A stretch of 64,000 nt of DNA, from contig DKUO01000014.1 in assembly GCA_002490705.1 (NCBI GenBank), positions 1-64,000 on the forward strand, given 5' to 3'. Made by a program: the position numbers and the translations under genes. Below are positions 24,731 through 33,751 of this stretch, piece by piece. Source of the stretch: Lachnospiraceae bacterium UBA7202 (GTDB lineage: Bacteria; Bacillota; Clostridia; Lachnospirales; Lachnospiraceae). The notes under the pieces are model-generated. The model was not told where the DNA came from, made no database searches, and was given only the letters and a program-made list of their open reading frames with translations. The first letter of the stretch is position 1. Every line of letters begins with the position of its first letter.

Positions 24731-24759
24731 TTGACATGTGGGGCGGAAATCGCTACGAT
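24731..24759 (+). promoter_or_regulatory. Sigma-A promoter of upp operon
   Basis: TTGACA (24731-24736), 17-bp spacer, TACGAT (24754-24759), 57 bp before the upp ATG. Nothing resembling a PyrR attenuator was recognised in the short leader. Confidence 0.75.
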
Positions 24760-24815
24760 CTATTATGAGGCAAAAATAGAAAGTACGAATAGACAGATGA
24801 AAAATGGAGGAGAAG

Positions 24816-25445
24816 ATGGAAAATGTATTTGTGATGGATCATCCATTGATTCAGCATAAGATTTCACAGATTAGGGATATCAACACGGGAACCAATGAGT
24901 TCAGAAAGTGCATTGAAGAAATCGCCATGTTGATGGGATATGAGGCGCTCAGAGATCTTCCGTTGGAGGATGTGGAGGTAGAGACGCCGATTGAGACCTG
25001 TATGTCGCCGAGAATTGCGGGTAAAAAGCTTGCGGTTGTCCCGATATTGCGGGCGGGACTGGGTATGGTGAGCGGCATACTTGCCCTGGTGCCCAGCGCC
25101 AAGGTGGGACACATCGGTCTTTACAGAGATCCGGAAACGCATGAGCCCCATGAGTATTACTGTAAACTTCCTGCACCGATTGATCAGAGGACGATCATTG
25201 TTCTGGACCCTATGCTTGCCACGGGCGGTTCGGGTTCTCAGGCGGTTAACTTTATCAAGGAGCATGGAGGTAAGCATATTAAGTTTATGTGTATTATTGC
25301 TGCGCCGGAAGGGATAGAGAGGATGCGCAGGGATCACCCGGACGTCCAGATTTATGTGGGGCATATTGACCGCTGTCTGAACGAGAATGCATACATCTGC
25401 CCCGGTGTGGGCGATGCCGGTGACAGAATATTTGGAACGAAGTAG
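24816..25445 (+). CDS. upp: Uracil phosphoribosyltransferase
   Basis: Salvages uracil to UMP with PRPP. Starting at ATG 24816 gives 209 residues, the canonical length, and GGAGG sits five bases upstream. The ATG at 24804 would place the ribosome site inside the gene. Hallmarks: VFVMDHPLIQHKIS at the start, VPILRAGLGM, the PRPP loop VLDPMLATGGSG, and the C-terminal YICPGVGDAGDRIFGT uracil-binding segment. First gene of an operon with the ACT and UPF0210 genes. Confidence 0.97.
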   Translation: MENVFVMDHPLIQHKISQIRDINTGTNEFRKCIEEIAMLMGYEALRDLPLEDVEVETPIETCMSPRIAGKKLAVVPILRAGLGMVSGILALVPSAKVGHIGLYRDPETHEPHEYYCKLPAPIDQRTIIVLDPMLATGGSGSQAVNFIKEHGGKHIKFMCIIAAPEGIERMRRDHPDVQIYVGHIDRCLNENAYICPGVGDAGDRIFGTK

Positions 25446-25458
25446 AAAAGAGGGAACG

Positions 25459-25731
25459 ATGAAAAAGACAATTATCACAGTAGTGGGAAAAGATACGGTA
25501 GGCATCATCGCGAAGGTGTGCACATACCTTGCGCAGAACCAGATCAATATTCTGGATATCTCCCAGACCATCGTACAGGGCTTTTTTAATATGATGATGA
25601 TCGTGGACACGAATCTGACGGACAAGGATTTCGGCGTGATCGTGGATGAGCTTAATGCGCTTGGCGAGGAGATCGGCGTGGTTATCAAGTGCCAGAAGGA
25701 AGAAATTTTTGACCAGATGCATCGGATCTGA
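25459..25731 (+). CDS. ACT-domain protein (UPF0237 family)
   Basis: 90 residues forming a single ACT-like fold: ITVVGKDTVGIIAKVCTYLAQ followed by NILDISQTIVQGFFNM. Members of UPF0237 are almost always encoded before a UPF0210 gene, as here (13 bp apart). It is inferred to be a small-ligand-sensing partner of that protein; the ligand is unknown. Start ATG 25459 follows GAGGGAAC. Confidence 0.92.
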   Translation: MKKTIITVVGKDTVGIIAKVCTYLAQNQINILDISQTIVQGFFNMMMIVDTNLTDKDFGVIVDELNALGEEIGVVIKCQKEEIFDQMHRI

Positions 25732-25744
25732 GGGAGAGAAAAAC

Positions 25745-27109
25745 ATGATCAATTTATTTGAAGTGGCGGAAACCAATGAAATGATCGCCAAGGAAAATCT
25801 GGATGTGCGCACCATCACATTGGGAATCAGCCTTTTGGACTGTATTGACGCCGATCTTGCAAAGGTGAATGACCGGGTCTATCAGAAGATTACGACGGTG
25901 GCAAAAGATCTGGTAAAGACGGGGGAGGCGATTGAGAAGGAGTTCGGCATTCCCATTGTCAATAAGAGGATTTCGGTGACGCCGATAGCTTTGGTGGGCG
26001 GGGCGGCCTGCAAGAGCAAGGAAGATTTTGTGACGCTGGCAAAGACCCTTGACCGGGCGGCGGCTGAAGTGGGCGTCAATTTGATCGGCGGCTACTCAGC
26101 GCTGGTATCGAAGGGAATGACGAAGGCGGACGAACTGCTGATCCGCTCTATCCCGGAGGCGTTACATGCCACGGAACGAGTATGCAGCTCGGTGAATCTG
26201 GGCTCTACCAAGACGGGCATCAATATGGACGGGGTGCGCCTGATGGGGGATATCATTAAGGAGACAGCTCAGATCAGCAAGGATCAGGACAGCGCCGACT
26301 GTATGAAGCTGGTGGTGTTCTGCAACGCGCCGGACGACAATCCCTTTATGGCGGGGGCGTTTCATGGCGTGACAGAGGCCGACGCCGTAATCAATGTGGG
26401 AGTCAGCGGCCCCGGTGTGGTAAAGACCGCTTTACAGAGGGTGCGCGGTGAGAATTTTGAGGTGCTCTGCGAGACCATCAAGAAGACGGCCTTCAAGGTG
26501 ACCAGAGTGGGACAGCTGGTGGCGCAGGAGGCCTCCCGGATGCTGGGCATCCCTTTCGGTATTGTAGATTTATCCCTTGCACCCACACCGGCCATCGGCG
26601 ACAGCGTGGCGGATATTTTATGTGAGATCGGATTGGAATATGCGGGCGCGCCGGGAACGACAGCGGCCCTTGCGCTTTTAAACGATCAGGTGAAAAAGGG
26701 GGGCGTGATGGCCTCTTCCTATGTAGGGGGATTAAGCGGTGCTTTTATTCCCGTCAGCGAGGATCAGGGGATGATTGACGCCGTCACGGCAGGGGCGCTC
26801 ACGATAGAGAAGCTGGAGGCTATGACCTGCGTCTGCTCCGTGGGGCTTGACATGCTGGCGATTCCGGGCGATACGCCAAACACCACCATCGCGGGCATCA
26901 TTGCAGATGAGATGGCAATCGGCATGGTGAACCAGAAAACCACTGCGGTGCGGATTATTCCGGCCATCGGCAAGGGCGTGGGGGATAAAGTGGAGTTTGG
27001 CGGCCTGTTCGGCTATGCGCCGGTGATGCCTGTCAACGGATTTTCCTGTGAGGCTTTTGTGAACCGGGGAGGGCGGATTCCCGCGCCGATTCACAGTTTT
27101 AAGAACTAG
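25745..27109 (+). CDS. UPF0210 (DUF711, PFL-like) family protein
   Basis: 454 residues, full family length. Recognisable blocks include ETNEMIAKENLDVRTITLGISLLDC at the N-terminus (family start), VNLIGGYSALVSKGM, SSVNLGSTKTGINMDGV and VCSVGLDMLAIPGDTP. The fold is related to glycyl-radical/pyruvate formate-lyase barrels, but no glycyl-radical motif is present and no reaction is established. The start ATG 25745 comes after GAGGGAGAG. Forms a conserved pair with the ACT protein just upstream, here joined to upp. Confidence 0.93.
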   Translation: MINLFEVAETNEMIAKENLDVRTITLGISLLDCIDADLAKVNDRVYQKITTVAKDLVKTGEAIEKEFGIPIVNKRISVTPIALVGGAACKSKEDFVTLAKTLDRAAAEVGVNLIGGYSALVSKGMTKADELLIRSIPEALHATERVCSSVNLGSTKTGINMDGVRLMGDIIKETAQISKDQDSADCMKLVVFCNAPDDNPFMAGAFHGVTEADAVINVGVSGPGVVKTALQRVRGENFEVLCETIKKTAFKVTRVGQLVAQEASRMLGIPFGIVDLSLAPTPAIGDSVADILCEIGLEYAGAPGTTAALALLNDQVKKGGVMASSYVGGLSGAFIPVSEDQGMIDAVTAGALTIEKLEAMTCVCSVGLDMLAIPGDTPNTTIAGIIADEMAIGMVNQKTTAVRIIPAIGKGVGDKVEFGGLFGYAPVMPVNGFSCEAFVNRGGRIPAPIHSFKN

Positions 27110-27150
27110 TTTGGACGGATTCGGTTCGGGCGAAACAGGCGTAACAGCAG

Positions 27151-27180
27151 TTGACAGTAGGCAGCCGTGCGGACTATAAT
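27151..27180 (+). promoter_or_regulatory. Sigma-A promoter of the ECF transporter operon
   Basis: TTGACA (27151-27156), 18-bp spacer, TATAAT (27175-27180), followed by a 56-base leader to the ATG. The leader is too short for a classical vitamin riboswitch and none is recognised. Confidence 0.85.
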
Positions 27181-27236
27181 AGAAATGGTTTTTGGTAACC
27201 GGAAACGTATCAATACATATGAGGGAGGTCTCTTTT

Positions 27237-27779
27237 ATGAAAAAGTTATCCGTAAAGAGCGTCGTTGCCATCGGTATCGGCGCGGCATTGTTCTTTGTTC
27301 TGGGAAAGGTGGCGATCCCGTCGCCCGTGCCGAACACGAACATCAGCTTACAGTATGCGGTGGAAGCGGTTTTTGCGACCCTGTTCGGCCCGATTGTGGG
27401 CGCGTTTATCGGCTTTATCGGCCATACCTTGATTGACGCGACCAGCTATGGCCCCTGGTGGAGCTGGATCATTGCATCCGCTTTTGTCGGTCTGGTGATC
27501 GGTTTTGTGACCATGAAGCTGAATGTGGAGGAAGGCATTGACAGTAAAAAGCTGATCCACTTTAACGTGGCGCAGGTGATTGCGCATGTTCTGGCATGGG
27601 GTCTGGTAGCGCCGGTTCTGGACATTCTGATCTATGCGGAGCCTATCGAGAAACTGTTTGCGCAGGGGTTGATGGCGGCAGTGGCAAATATCATTACCAC
27701 CGGTGTTGTGGGAACTTTGTTACTGCTCGGTTATGCTAAGACTGTAGTAAAGAAAGGTTCTTTGGAGAAAGAGGACTAA
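27237..27779 (+). CDS. ECF transporter S component (UPF0397 family)
   Basis: 180 residues with about five membrane helices. The start KKLSVKSVVAIGIGAALFFV and the block FGPIVGAFIGFIGHTLID are typical of the UPF0397 group of energy-coupling-factor substrate-binding (S) components. It should bind a micronutrient and dock on the EcfT/EcfA module encoded next. The substrate of UPF0397 members is not established to my knowledge. Strong ribosome site GAGGGAGG before ATG 27237; the in-frame ATGs at 27192 and 27219 lie upstream of that site. Confidence 0.9.
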   Translation: MKKLSVKSVVAIGIGAALFFVLGKVAIPSPVPNTNISLQYAVEAVFATLFGPIVGAFIGFIGHTLIDATSYGPWWSWIIASAFVGLVIGFVTMKLNVEEGIDSKKLIHFNVAQVIAHVLAWGLVAPVLDILIYAEPIEKLFAQGLMAAVANIITTGVVGTLLLLGYAKTVVKKGSLEKED

Positions 27780-27793
27780 GAGGAGAAAAACAG

Positions 27794-27824
27794 ACAGATT
27801 CGGGGGAAATTCTCTCGAATCTGT
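27794..27824 (+). terminator. Intercistronic hairpin between S component and ATPase genes
   Basis: ACAGATTCG and CGAATCTGT form a perfect 9-bp stem around a 13-base loop, followed by a weak TTTCTGTGT. It lies inside the ECF operon, so partial attenuation or mRNA processing is more likely than full termination. Confidence 0.4.
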
Positions 27825-27846
27825 TTCTGTGTAAAGGAGAAACGAC

Positions 27847-29568
27847 ATGGCAGAACCCGTCATTTCTTTTAAGGATTACGGATTTCAATATACAGCGCAG
27901 GCAAGCCCTACCCTGTATCATATCAATCTGGACATTTATCAGGGGGAGAAGGTGCTCATTGCAGGCGCTTCCGGCAGCGGAAAGAGCACCATCGGAAGCT
28001 GTCTCAACGGGCTGATTCCCTATGCCTATGCGGGAGAGAGCACGGGAGAGCTCTTGGTGGGAGGCAAAGATCCCCGAAAGGAAAGTATTTTTACGCTGAG
28101 CCAGATTGTGGGGACAGTGCTACAGGACACGGACGGACAGTTTATCGGTTTGACAGTGGGAGAGGACATTGCCTTTGCACTGGAAAATGACTGTGTGCCG
28201 CAGGAGGAAATGAAGGAGACGGTGCAGGAGGTGGCGAAGTTAGTAGATATCGACCACCATCTGGAATATGCGCCCCATGAGCTCTCCGGCGGGCAAAAAC
28301 AGCGGGTCAGTCTGGCGGGCGTCATGGTAGATCAGGTGAAAATCCTGTTGTTTGACGAGCCGCTTGCCAATTTGGACCCGGCGGCGGGACGGACGGCCAT
28401 TGAGCTGATTGACAAGGTGCAGGAACGGACCGGCGCGGCGGTGATTATTATTGAACACCGTCTGGAGGATGTGCTGTGGAAAAGGGTAGACCGGATTGTT
28501 CTCATGGATGAGGGCAGGATTGTGGCGGATATGCCGACGAAGGACTTTTTGACCAGCGACATGCTGCTCGGGCACGGACTCCGGGAGCCTTTGTATCTGT
28601 CGGCCCTTCGCTATGCGGGGATTCCTATCACAAAGGAGTTGGAGCCCCAGCATGTGGAGAGCCTGAGACTTTCCGAGGAGCAAAAGGAACGGGTGCGGGG
28701 CTGGTATCGGGATCAGGAAGGACTTTTTGGTACGGAAGAGACGAAACGGGAAATTCTCAGCGTGGAAAATCTGAGTTTCGGCTATACGCCCGAGAAGCAG
28801 AATCTGAAAGATGTCAGTTTTTCCATCAAGGAAGGCGAAATGGTCAGTATTGTGGGGAGAAACGGTGCGGGAAAGAGCACGCTGGCAAAGCTGATCTGCG
28901 GTTTTGAAAAACCCACGGCGGGCAGGATTTGTCTGGAAGGCAGGGATCTCTCCGGAGATACCATCAAAGAGCGGGCGCAGAGGATCGGTTATGTGATGCA
29001 GAACCCCAATCAGATGATTTCCAAGCCCCTGATCTGGGATGAGGTGGAAATGGCGCTTCTGGCGGGAACGATGAGCGCGGAGGAGCGGCAGAACCGGGTA
29101 GAGGAAACCTTAAAGATCTGCGGGCTTTATCCCTTTCGCAAGTGGCCGGTATCCGCCCTTTCCTTCGGGCAGAAAAAGCGGGTGACGATTGCGGGCATTC
29201 TGGTACAGCGTCCCCAGATCATTATTTTGGATGAGCCGACGGCGGGACAGGATTACCATCATTATACGGAAATTATGGAATTTCTAAAGAGCCTGAACGA
29301 ACGGGGCTTTACGATCATCATGATCACCCATGATATGCACCTGATGCTGGAATATACGCCGCGGGCGATTGTATTCAGCGAGGGAGAGCTTTTGGCGGAT
29401 ACGACGGCGGCCCATGTGCTGAACGATCCGGCGCTTGTGGAGAAGGCGAATTTGAAAGAGACGAGTCTCTATACCTTGAGCGTTGCCTGCGGTATCGACA
29501 ACCCGCAGGCATTTACGGAGCGGTTTATTGCCAGTGAAAAGGTGCGCCGGGAAAGGCAGGAGGGATGA
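27847..29568 (+). CDS. Energy-coupling factor ATPase, two fused ABC domains
   Basis: 573 residues: two complete ABC ATPase domains in one chain. Domain 1 (about 1-245): Walker A GASGSGKST, signature LSGGQKQR, Walker B LLFDEPLANLDP. Domain 2 (about 300-530): Walker A GRNGAGKST, altered signature LSFGQKKR, Walker B IILDEPTAGQD, switch THDMH. The connecting and terminal parts fit the DUF3744 subgroup found with UPF0397 S components. It powers the transporter with the neighbouring EcfT. The Phe in the second signature suggests two unequal ATP sites. Start ATG 27847 follows AAAGGAG. Confidence 0.93.
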   Translation: MAEPVISFKDYGFQYTAQASPTLYHINLDIYQGEKVLIAGASGSGKSTIGSCLNGLIPYAYAGESTGELLVGGKDPRKESIFTLSQIVGTVLQDTDGQFIGLTVGEDIAFALENDCVPQEEMKETVQEVAKLVDIDHHLEYAPHELSGGQKQRVSLAGVMVDQVKILLFDEPLANLDPAAGRTAIELIDKVQERTGAAVIIIEHRLEDVLWKRVDRIVLMDEGRIVADMPTKDFLTSDMLLGHGLREPLYLSALRYAGIPITKELEPQHVESLRLSEEQKERVRGWYRDQEGLFGTEETKREILSVENLSFGYTPEKQNLKDVSFSIKEGEMVSIVGRNGAGKSTLAKLICGFEKPTAGRICLEGRDLSGDTIKERAQRIGYVMQNPNQMISKPLIWDEVEMALLAGTMSAEERQNRVEETLKICGLYPFRKWPVSALSFGQKKRVTIAGILVQRPQIIILDEPTAGQDYHHYTEIMEFLKSLNERGFTIIMITHDMHLMLEYTPRAIVFSEGELLADTTAAHVLNDPALVEKANLKETSLYTLSVACGIDNPQAFTERFIASEKVRRERQEG

Positions 29569-29569
29569 G

Positions 29570-30406
29570 ATGGCACGGGTAGCGATCTTAAATTATATCA
29601 AACGGTCAAGTCCGGTACATGAACTGACGGGCACCACGAAGCTGATCTTCTTTATTGCTTGGAGCGTGACCTCCATGGTGACCTTTGACACGAGGGTATT
29701 ACTTTGCATGCTGGTAATCGGCGCGGTGATTTTCCGCATCAGCCGTATTAGAATCAGCGATATCAGTGTGGTGCTGGGACTGGCGGCGGTTTTCCTTTTG
29801 CTCAACAATCTGTTTATTTACCTGTTTACCCCCGAGTACGGGGTGGAGCTCTATGAGAGCAGGACGCTGCTGTTTTCCATTGTGGGGCGCTATACGGTTA
29901 CGGCACAGCAGTTGTTTTACCATTTGAATATCACCTTAAAGGTGATCTGCGTGGTGCCCATCGCGCTGCTGTTTATCGCCTGTACGGATCCCAGCGAGTT
30001 CGCGGCTTCTCTTTCCAGAATCGGCGTGAGTTACCGGACGGGGTATGCGGTGAGTCTGGCGCTTCGCTACACCCCGGACGTGCAGAGGGAATACCGGAAC
30101 ATCAGTCAGGCGCAGCAGGCAAGAGGCATTGATCTTTCCGGGAAAGATAAGTTGTTTACCAGATTGAAAAATTCAGTGGCGATTCTTTTGCCGCTAATTA
30201 TGTCCAGCCTGAACCGGATCGAGACGGTGAGCAACGCCATGGAGCTTCGGGGCTTCGGCAAGGAAAAGAAGCGGACGTGGTACGCACAGCGCGGGATGAA
30301 ACGGAGCGATTGGCTGACGATCGCATTCGCGGCAGCGATTCTGACGGTGGGATTGACGGTGACTTTTTGGGACGGAAGCCGGTATTATAATCCGTTCTTA
30401 CAGTAA
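29570..30406 (+). CDS. Energy-coupling factor transmembrane protein EcfT
   Basis: 278 residues with about five or six membrane helices. The two Ala-Arg-Gly-type coupling motifs are visible as QQARGID and ELRGFG, which dock into the ATPases. Begins 1 bp after the ATPase stop, with GCAGGAGGG as ribosome site. Completes a dedicated S-A-T ECF transporter; the same three-gene order occurs in streptococci. Confidence 0.93.
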   Translation: MARVAILNYIKRSSPVHELTGTTKLIFFIAWSVTSMVTFDTRVLLCMLVIGAVIFRISRIRISDISVVLGLAAVFLLLNNLFIYLFTPEYGVELYESRTLLFSIVGRYTVTAQQLFYHLNITLKVICVVPIALLFIACTDPSEFAASLSRIGVSYRTGYAVSLALRYTPDVQREYRNISQAQQARGIDLSGKDKLFTRLKNSVAILLPLIMSSLNRIETVSNAMELRGFGKEKKRTWYAQRGMKRSDWLTIAFAAAILTVGLTVTFWDGSRYYNPFLQ

Positions 30407-30426
30407 AAAAGCGGCACGGAGGAACA

Positions 30427-31332
30427 ATGAAACTTCTGGTAATCGGCGGCAGTTATTTTTACGGCAGGGTGTTTGTCATGGAAGCGGCGCCGGAGCATGA
30501 GATTACGGTTTGGAACCGCGGCACCTATTCTATGCAGGAATTTGGCGTCAGAGAGGTTAAGGCAGACCGCCATGAACGGACGGCAGTCTGCGGGGAAGAT
30601 TTTGACGCGGTGATCGACTTTTGCGCCTACGGGGCGGAAGATGTGCTTACCACTATCGGGCATTTGACGGGGAAGATTGGGCAGTATCTTTTGATCAGTA
30701 CGGTGGATGTGTATGAAAGAAATCCTTCTGTGGTAAAAGATGAGGATACGCCTCTGGAGGAAAGAAGTATCGCCGGGGAAGCGGGCGCCTATATCGCAGG
30801 AAAGGTGGCGGCGGAACGGGCAGCGGAAAAGATCTGCAAAGAGCGGGGGATTCCCTGCACCGTGCTGCGCCCGGCCATTCTTTACGGCCCCTACAACTAT
30901 GCGCCGAGAGAGTCGGTTTATATCCAAATGCTTCTGCAAAATCATGCGCTGCCCTGCTTTACGGATGCGGACGGGCGGTTTCAGTTTGTCTATGTGAAGG
31001 ATGCGGCCCATGCTGTTTTAAATTGTCTGGGAAATGAGACGGCCTACGGACAGGCCTATAACTTGTGTCAGGATCAGGCGGTTACCTATGAAAGTTTTTT
31101 CGCGGCGCTAAAGGCGGCGGCGGGCCCGGAGGATTTGGAGGGGCTTGCGGAAGTGCCTCTGACGGTGGATCAGGCGGTTTCGCAGGGCGTTCCGGTTCCT
31201 TTTCCGGCGACGGCGGCGGAGACCCATCTGTGTGACAATACGAAGGGAAAGAGGTCGCTTGGCGTGGTCTATACGGAGTTTGAGGAGGGCATGAGGAGAA
31301 CCTATAAGGCTTTTCGAAATGTCTATCGTTGA
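30427..31332 (+). CDS. NAD-dependent epimerase/dehydratase-like SDR protein
   Basis: 301 residues of the extended SDR superfamily: N-terminal dinucleotide motif GGSYFYGR, the segment AVIDFCAY, catalytic-type Ser/Thr region LLISTVDVYE, Tyr-x3-Lys as AYIAGK, then LRPAILYGPYN and QFVYVKDAA. The reaction and substrate are unknown; similar proteins are annotated as nucleotide-sugar or mRNA-binding-like reductases. It follows the ECF genes by 20 bp and could belong to their operon, perhaps acting on the imported compound, but that is only context. ATG 30427 follows GGAGGAAC. Confidence 0.8.
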   Translation: MKLLVIGGSYFYGRVFVMEAAPEHEITVWNRGTYSMQEFGVREVKADRHERTAVCGEDFDAVIDFCAYGAEDVLTTIGHLTGKIGQYLLISTVDVYERNPSVVKDEDTPLEERSIAGEAGAYIAGKVAAERAAEKICKERGIPCTVLRPAILYGPYNYAPRESVYIQMLLQNHALPCFTDADGRFQFVYVKDAAHAVLNCLGNETAYGQAYNLCQDQAVTYESFFAALKAAAGPEDLEGLAEVPLTVDQAVSQGVPVPFPATAAETHLCDNTKGKRSLGVVYTEFEEGMRRTYKAFRNVYR

Positions 31333-31370
31333 CAGGGCTGAAACAAGAAAAGGACGAGAGGAAAACAAAA

Positions 31371-31595
31371 ATGACATTGGACGAACTGGCAGTGGGAAAG
31401 GAAGCGAAAATCATAACAGTGGGAGGGGAAGGGCAGCTGCGTGTCAGGCTGCTTGATATGGGATTGATCCCGCAGACGATTGTCAGGATGCAGAAGGTGG
31501 CACCCATGGGCGATCCTTTGGAGATTCATCTGCGGGGATATGAGCTGACGATCCGTAAGGAAGATGCGGCTCGAATTGAAGTGACAGAGCAGTAG
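31371..31595 (+). CDS. feoA: Ferrous iron transport protein A
   Basis: A 74-residue SH3-like domain (LDELAVGKEAKIITVGG, LLDMGLIPQTIVRM, DPLEIHLRGYELTIRKEDA), typical FeoA. It assists the FeoB iron pump encoded 29 bp downstream. The ATG at 31371 is chosen over 31329, because the conserved fold begins at TLDEL. No Fur box was recognised in the short gap after the SDR gene. Confidence 0.94.
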   Translation: MTLDELAVGKEAKIITVGGEGQLRVRLLDMGLIPQTIVRMQKVAPMGDPLEIHLRGYELTIRKEDAARIEVTEQ

Positions 31596-31624
31596 AAAGA
31601 GAGAGCGGAAGAAGGAAACGCAAT

Positions 31625-33634
31625 ATGATATATGCATTGGCAGGCAATCAGAACAGCGGAAAGACAACATTATTTAACCAGTTGACGGGTTCCAACCAGC
31701 ATGTGGGTAATTTCCCCGGCGTAACGGTGGACTCCAAGATGGGGGAAATACGGGGCGAGAAGGGAAATACGGTGGTGGATCTGCCGGGCATTTACTCGAT
31801 TCGGCCCTATACCAACGAGGAGATCGTGACCCGCAGTTTTATTTTGCAGGAGAAGCCGGACGGCATCATCAATATCGTGGACGCCACCAATATTGAGAGG
31901 AATCTGTATCTGACGCTCCAGCTTCTGGAGTTACATATTCCCATGGTGATTGCGCTCAACATGATGGATGAAGTGCGCGGAAACGGCGGCACCATTGACA
32001 TAGCGGCCATGGAAGAAGCGCTCGGCGTTCCGGTGGTGCCTATCAGCGCGGCCAAGAATGAAGGGATTGAGGATTTGATTTCGTCGATCCGGGAGACGGC
32101 TTCCAGAAGGCTGTATCCTAAGGTGACGGATTTTTGCGAGAAAGGGCCGGTGCACCGTTGCATCCATGCGGTCAGCCATCAGGTGGAGGATCATGCGGAA
32201 CGGATCGGTATGTCGCCCCGTTTTGCGGCTACCAAGATTGTGGAGGGGGATACGGAGATCATAGACCGGCTGGCTTTATCTGACAACGAGTTGGATTTGA
32301 TGGAGCACAGCATCGTGGAGATGGAGCAGGACAGCGGTATGGACCGCAATGCTGCGCTGGCGGCTATGCGTTATGATTTTATTGAAAAAATCTGCGGGCA
32401 GGCGGTGATCAAGTGCAGGGAGAGCAGGGAACATATCAGGAGCATGAAAATTGACAGCGTGCTCACTAACAGGTATTTGGCAATTCCGGTGTTTTTTCTG
32501 ATTATGGTGGTGGTGTTCTATCTGACATTCGGGCTGCTTGGAAGTTTTCTGAGCGATCTTTTGAGCCTTGGCATTGACAATTTGTCCGCTGTGGTGGATC
32601 GCGCCCTGATAAATTATGGGATTAATCCGGTGGTGGAGAGCCTGGTGATAGACGGTATTTTTACGGGCGTGGGAAGTGTGCTGAGTTTCCTTCCCATTAT
32701 TGTGATTTTGTTTTTCTTTCTCTCTATTTTGGAGGATTCGGGGTACATGGCGCGGATTGCCTTTGTGATGGACAGGCCGCTTCGAAAGATCGGTCTTTCC
32801 GGGAAGAGCTTTGTGTCTATGCTGATCGGTTTCGGTTGTAGTGTGCCGGCGGTGATGTCCACCAGAACGCTTTCTTCGGAGCGGGATAAGAAGATGACGA
32901 TTCTGTTAATTCCCTTTATCAGCTGCTCAGCGAAGATTCCGATCTATGCCCTGTTTGCGGCAGCCTTTTTTGCAAAACGAACCGCCCTTGTGATGATGGG
33001 GCTTTATGTCTTCGGCATTCTGGTTGGTCTGCTCTGTGCGATGGTGTTGAAGCGGACGGCTTTTCGCGGCAGTTCTATGCCTTTTATGATGGAACTGCCC
33101 AATTATCGTTTCCCTTCGGCGAAGAGCGTTATGCTTTTGATGTGGGATAAGGCGAAGGATTTTGTACAGCGCGCCTTTACCATTATCTTTGTGGCTACGC
33201 TTTTAATTTGGTTTTTGCAGACCTTTGACACGCGTTTCAATGTGGTGTCAGATTCCGGGGAGAGTATGCTTGCCATGATCGGAAAATGGATCGCGCCTCT
33301 GTTTGGGCCGCTTGGCTTTAACGACTGGCGGGCTACGACGGCGCTGATCAGCGGCTTTACAGCGAAGGAGGCAGTGGTGAGCACGCTGGGGGTTCTGACG
33401 GGCTCTACCATGGTGAATTTGAGCGAGACGCTGGGACAGATTTTCACCCCGGTCTCTGCGGTCAGTTTTCTGGTGTTTACGCTTCTCTATACGCCCTGTG
33501 TGGCGGCGGTTGCGACGATCAGGAGAGAGCTTGGCTCTGCGGTGAAGACGGTGGGCGTGGTTGTTATGCAGTGCGGGGTGGCATGGGCTGTGGCCTGCTT
33601 GGTGTATCAGCTTTTGTGTCTTTTCGGTTTCTGA
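31625..33634 (+). CDS. feoB: Ferrous iron transport protein B
   Basis: Ferrous iron importer, 669 residues. N-terminal G domain with G1 GNQNSGKTT, G3 DLPGIYS, G4 NMMD; then the FeoB helical spacer and a membrane region with the two Gate domains and FeoB_C, visible in GVGSVLSFLPIIVILFF, GFGCSVPAVMSTRTL and GFTAKEAVVSTLGVL. Ends with a short hydrophobic tail. Paired with feoA as in most anaerobes. FeoC is absent. Confidence 0.96.
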   Translation: MIYALAGNQNSGKTTLFNQLTGSNQHVGNFPGVTVDSKMGEIRGEKGNTVVDLPGIYSIRPYTNEEIVTRSFILQEKPDGIINIVDATNIERNLYLTLQLLELHIPMVIALNMMDEVRGNGGTIDIAAMEEALGVPVVPISAAKNEGIEDLISSIRETASRRLYPKVTDFCEKGPVHRCIHAVSHQVEDHAERIGMSPRFAATKIVEGDTEIIDRLALSDNELDLMEHSIVEMEQDSGMDRNAALAAMRYDFIEKICGQAVIKCRESREHIRSMKIDSVLTNRYLAIPVFFLIMVVVFYLTFGLLGSFLSDLLSLGIDNLSAVVDRALINYGINPVVESLVIDGIFTGVGSVLSFLPIIVILFFFLSILEDSGYMARIAFVMDRPLRKIGLSGKSFVSMLIGFGCSVPAVMSTRTLSSERDKKMTILLIPFISCSAKIPIYALFAAAFFAKRTALVMMGLYVFGILVGLLCAMVLKRTAFRGSSMPFMMELPNYRFPSAKSVMLLMWDKAKDFVQRAFTIIFVATLLIWFLQTFDTRFNVVSDSGESMLAMIGKWIAPLFGPLGFNDWRATTALISGFTAKEAVVSTLGVLTGSTMVNLSETLGQIFTPVSAVSFLVFTLLYTPCVAAVATIRRELGSAVKTVGVVVMQCGVAWAVACLVYQLLCLFGF

Positions 33635-33658
33635 TATAGGGCTTTCGTGTAAAAGGGC

Positions 33659-33687
33659 TTGCTTTTTTTACGCGGAAGCATTATGAT
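33659..33687 (+). promoter_or_regulatory. Promoter of amylase gene
   Basis: TTGCTT (33659-33664), 17-bp spacer, TATGAT (33682-33687). The in-frame ATG at 33683 falls inside the -10 element, so it cannot be the amylase start if this promoter is used. Confidence 0.7.
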
Positions 33688-33696
33688 AGAGCAAAC

Positions 33697-33710
33697 GGAA
33701 AACGTTTTCT
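33697..33710. promoter_or_regulatory. LacI-family / cre-like operator at the amylase promoter
   Basis: GGAAAACGTTTTCT contains the perfect 12-bp palindrome GAAAACGTTTTC with the central CG typical of LacI/CcpA operators. It differs from the catabolite-responsive-element consensus only at its outer bases. It lies just downstream of the -10 box, where a bound repressor would block initiation. Confidence 0.65.
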
Positions 33711-33751
33711 CAAAAAGAGAAGGTATAGGGTGTATAGAAAGGAAGGGGCAT

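Noticed and set aside
24864..25688. 274-codon minus-strand open frame
   Set aside because: Covers upp and the ACT gene in antisense; Ile/Thr/His-rich low-complexity translation without a recognisable domain.
27110..27236. Riboswitch before the ECF S component
   Set aside because: The leader after the TATAAT is only about 56 bases and shows no known riboswitch core; a promoter and ribosome site explain it.
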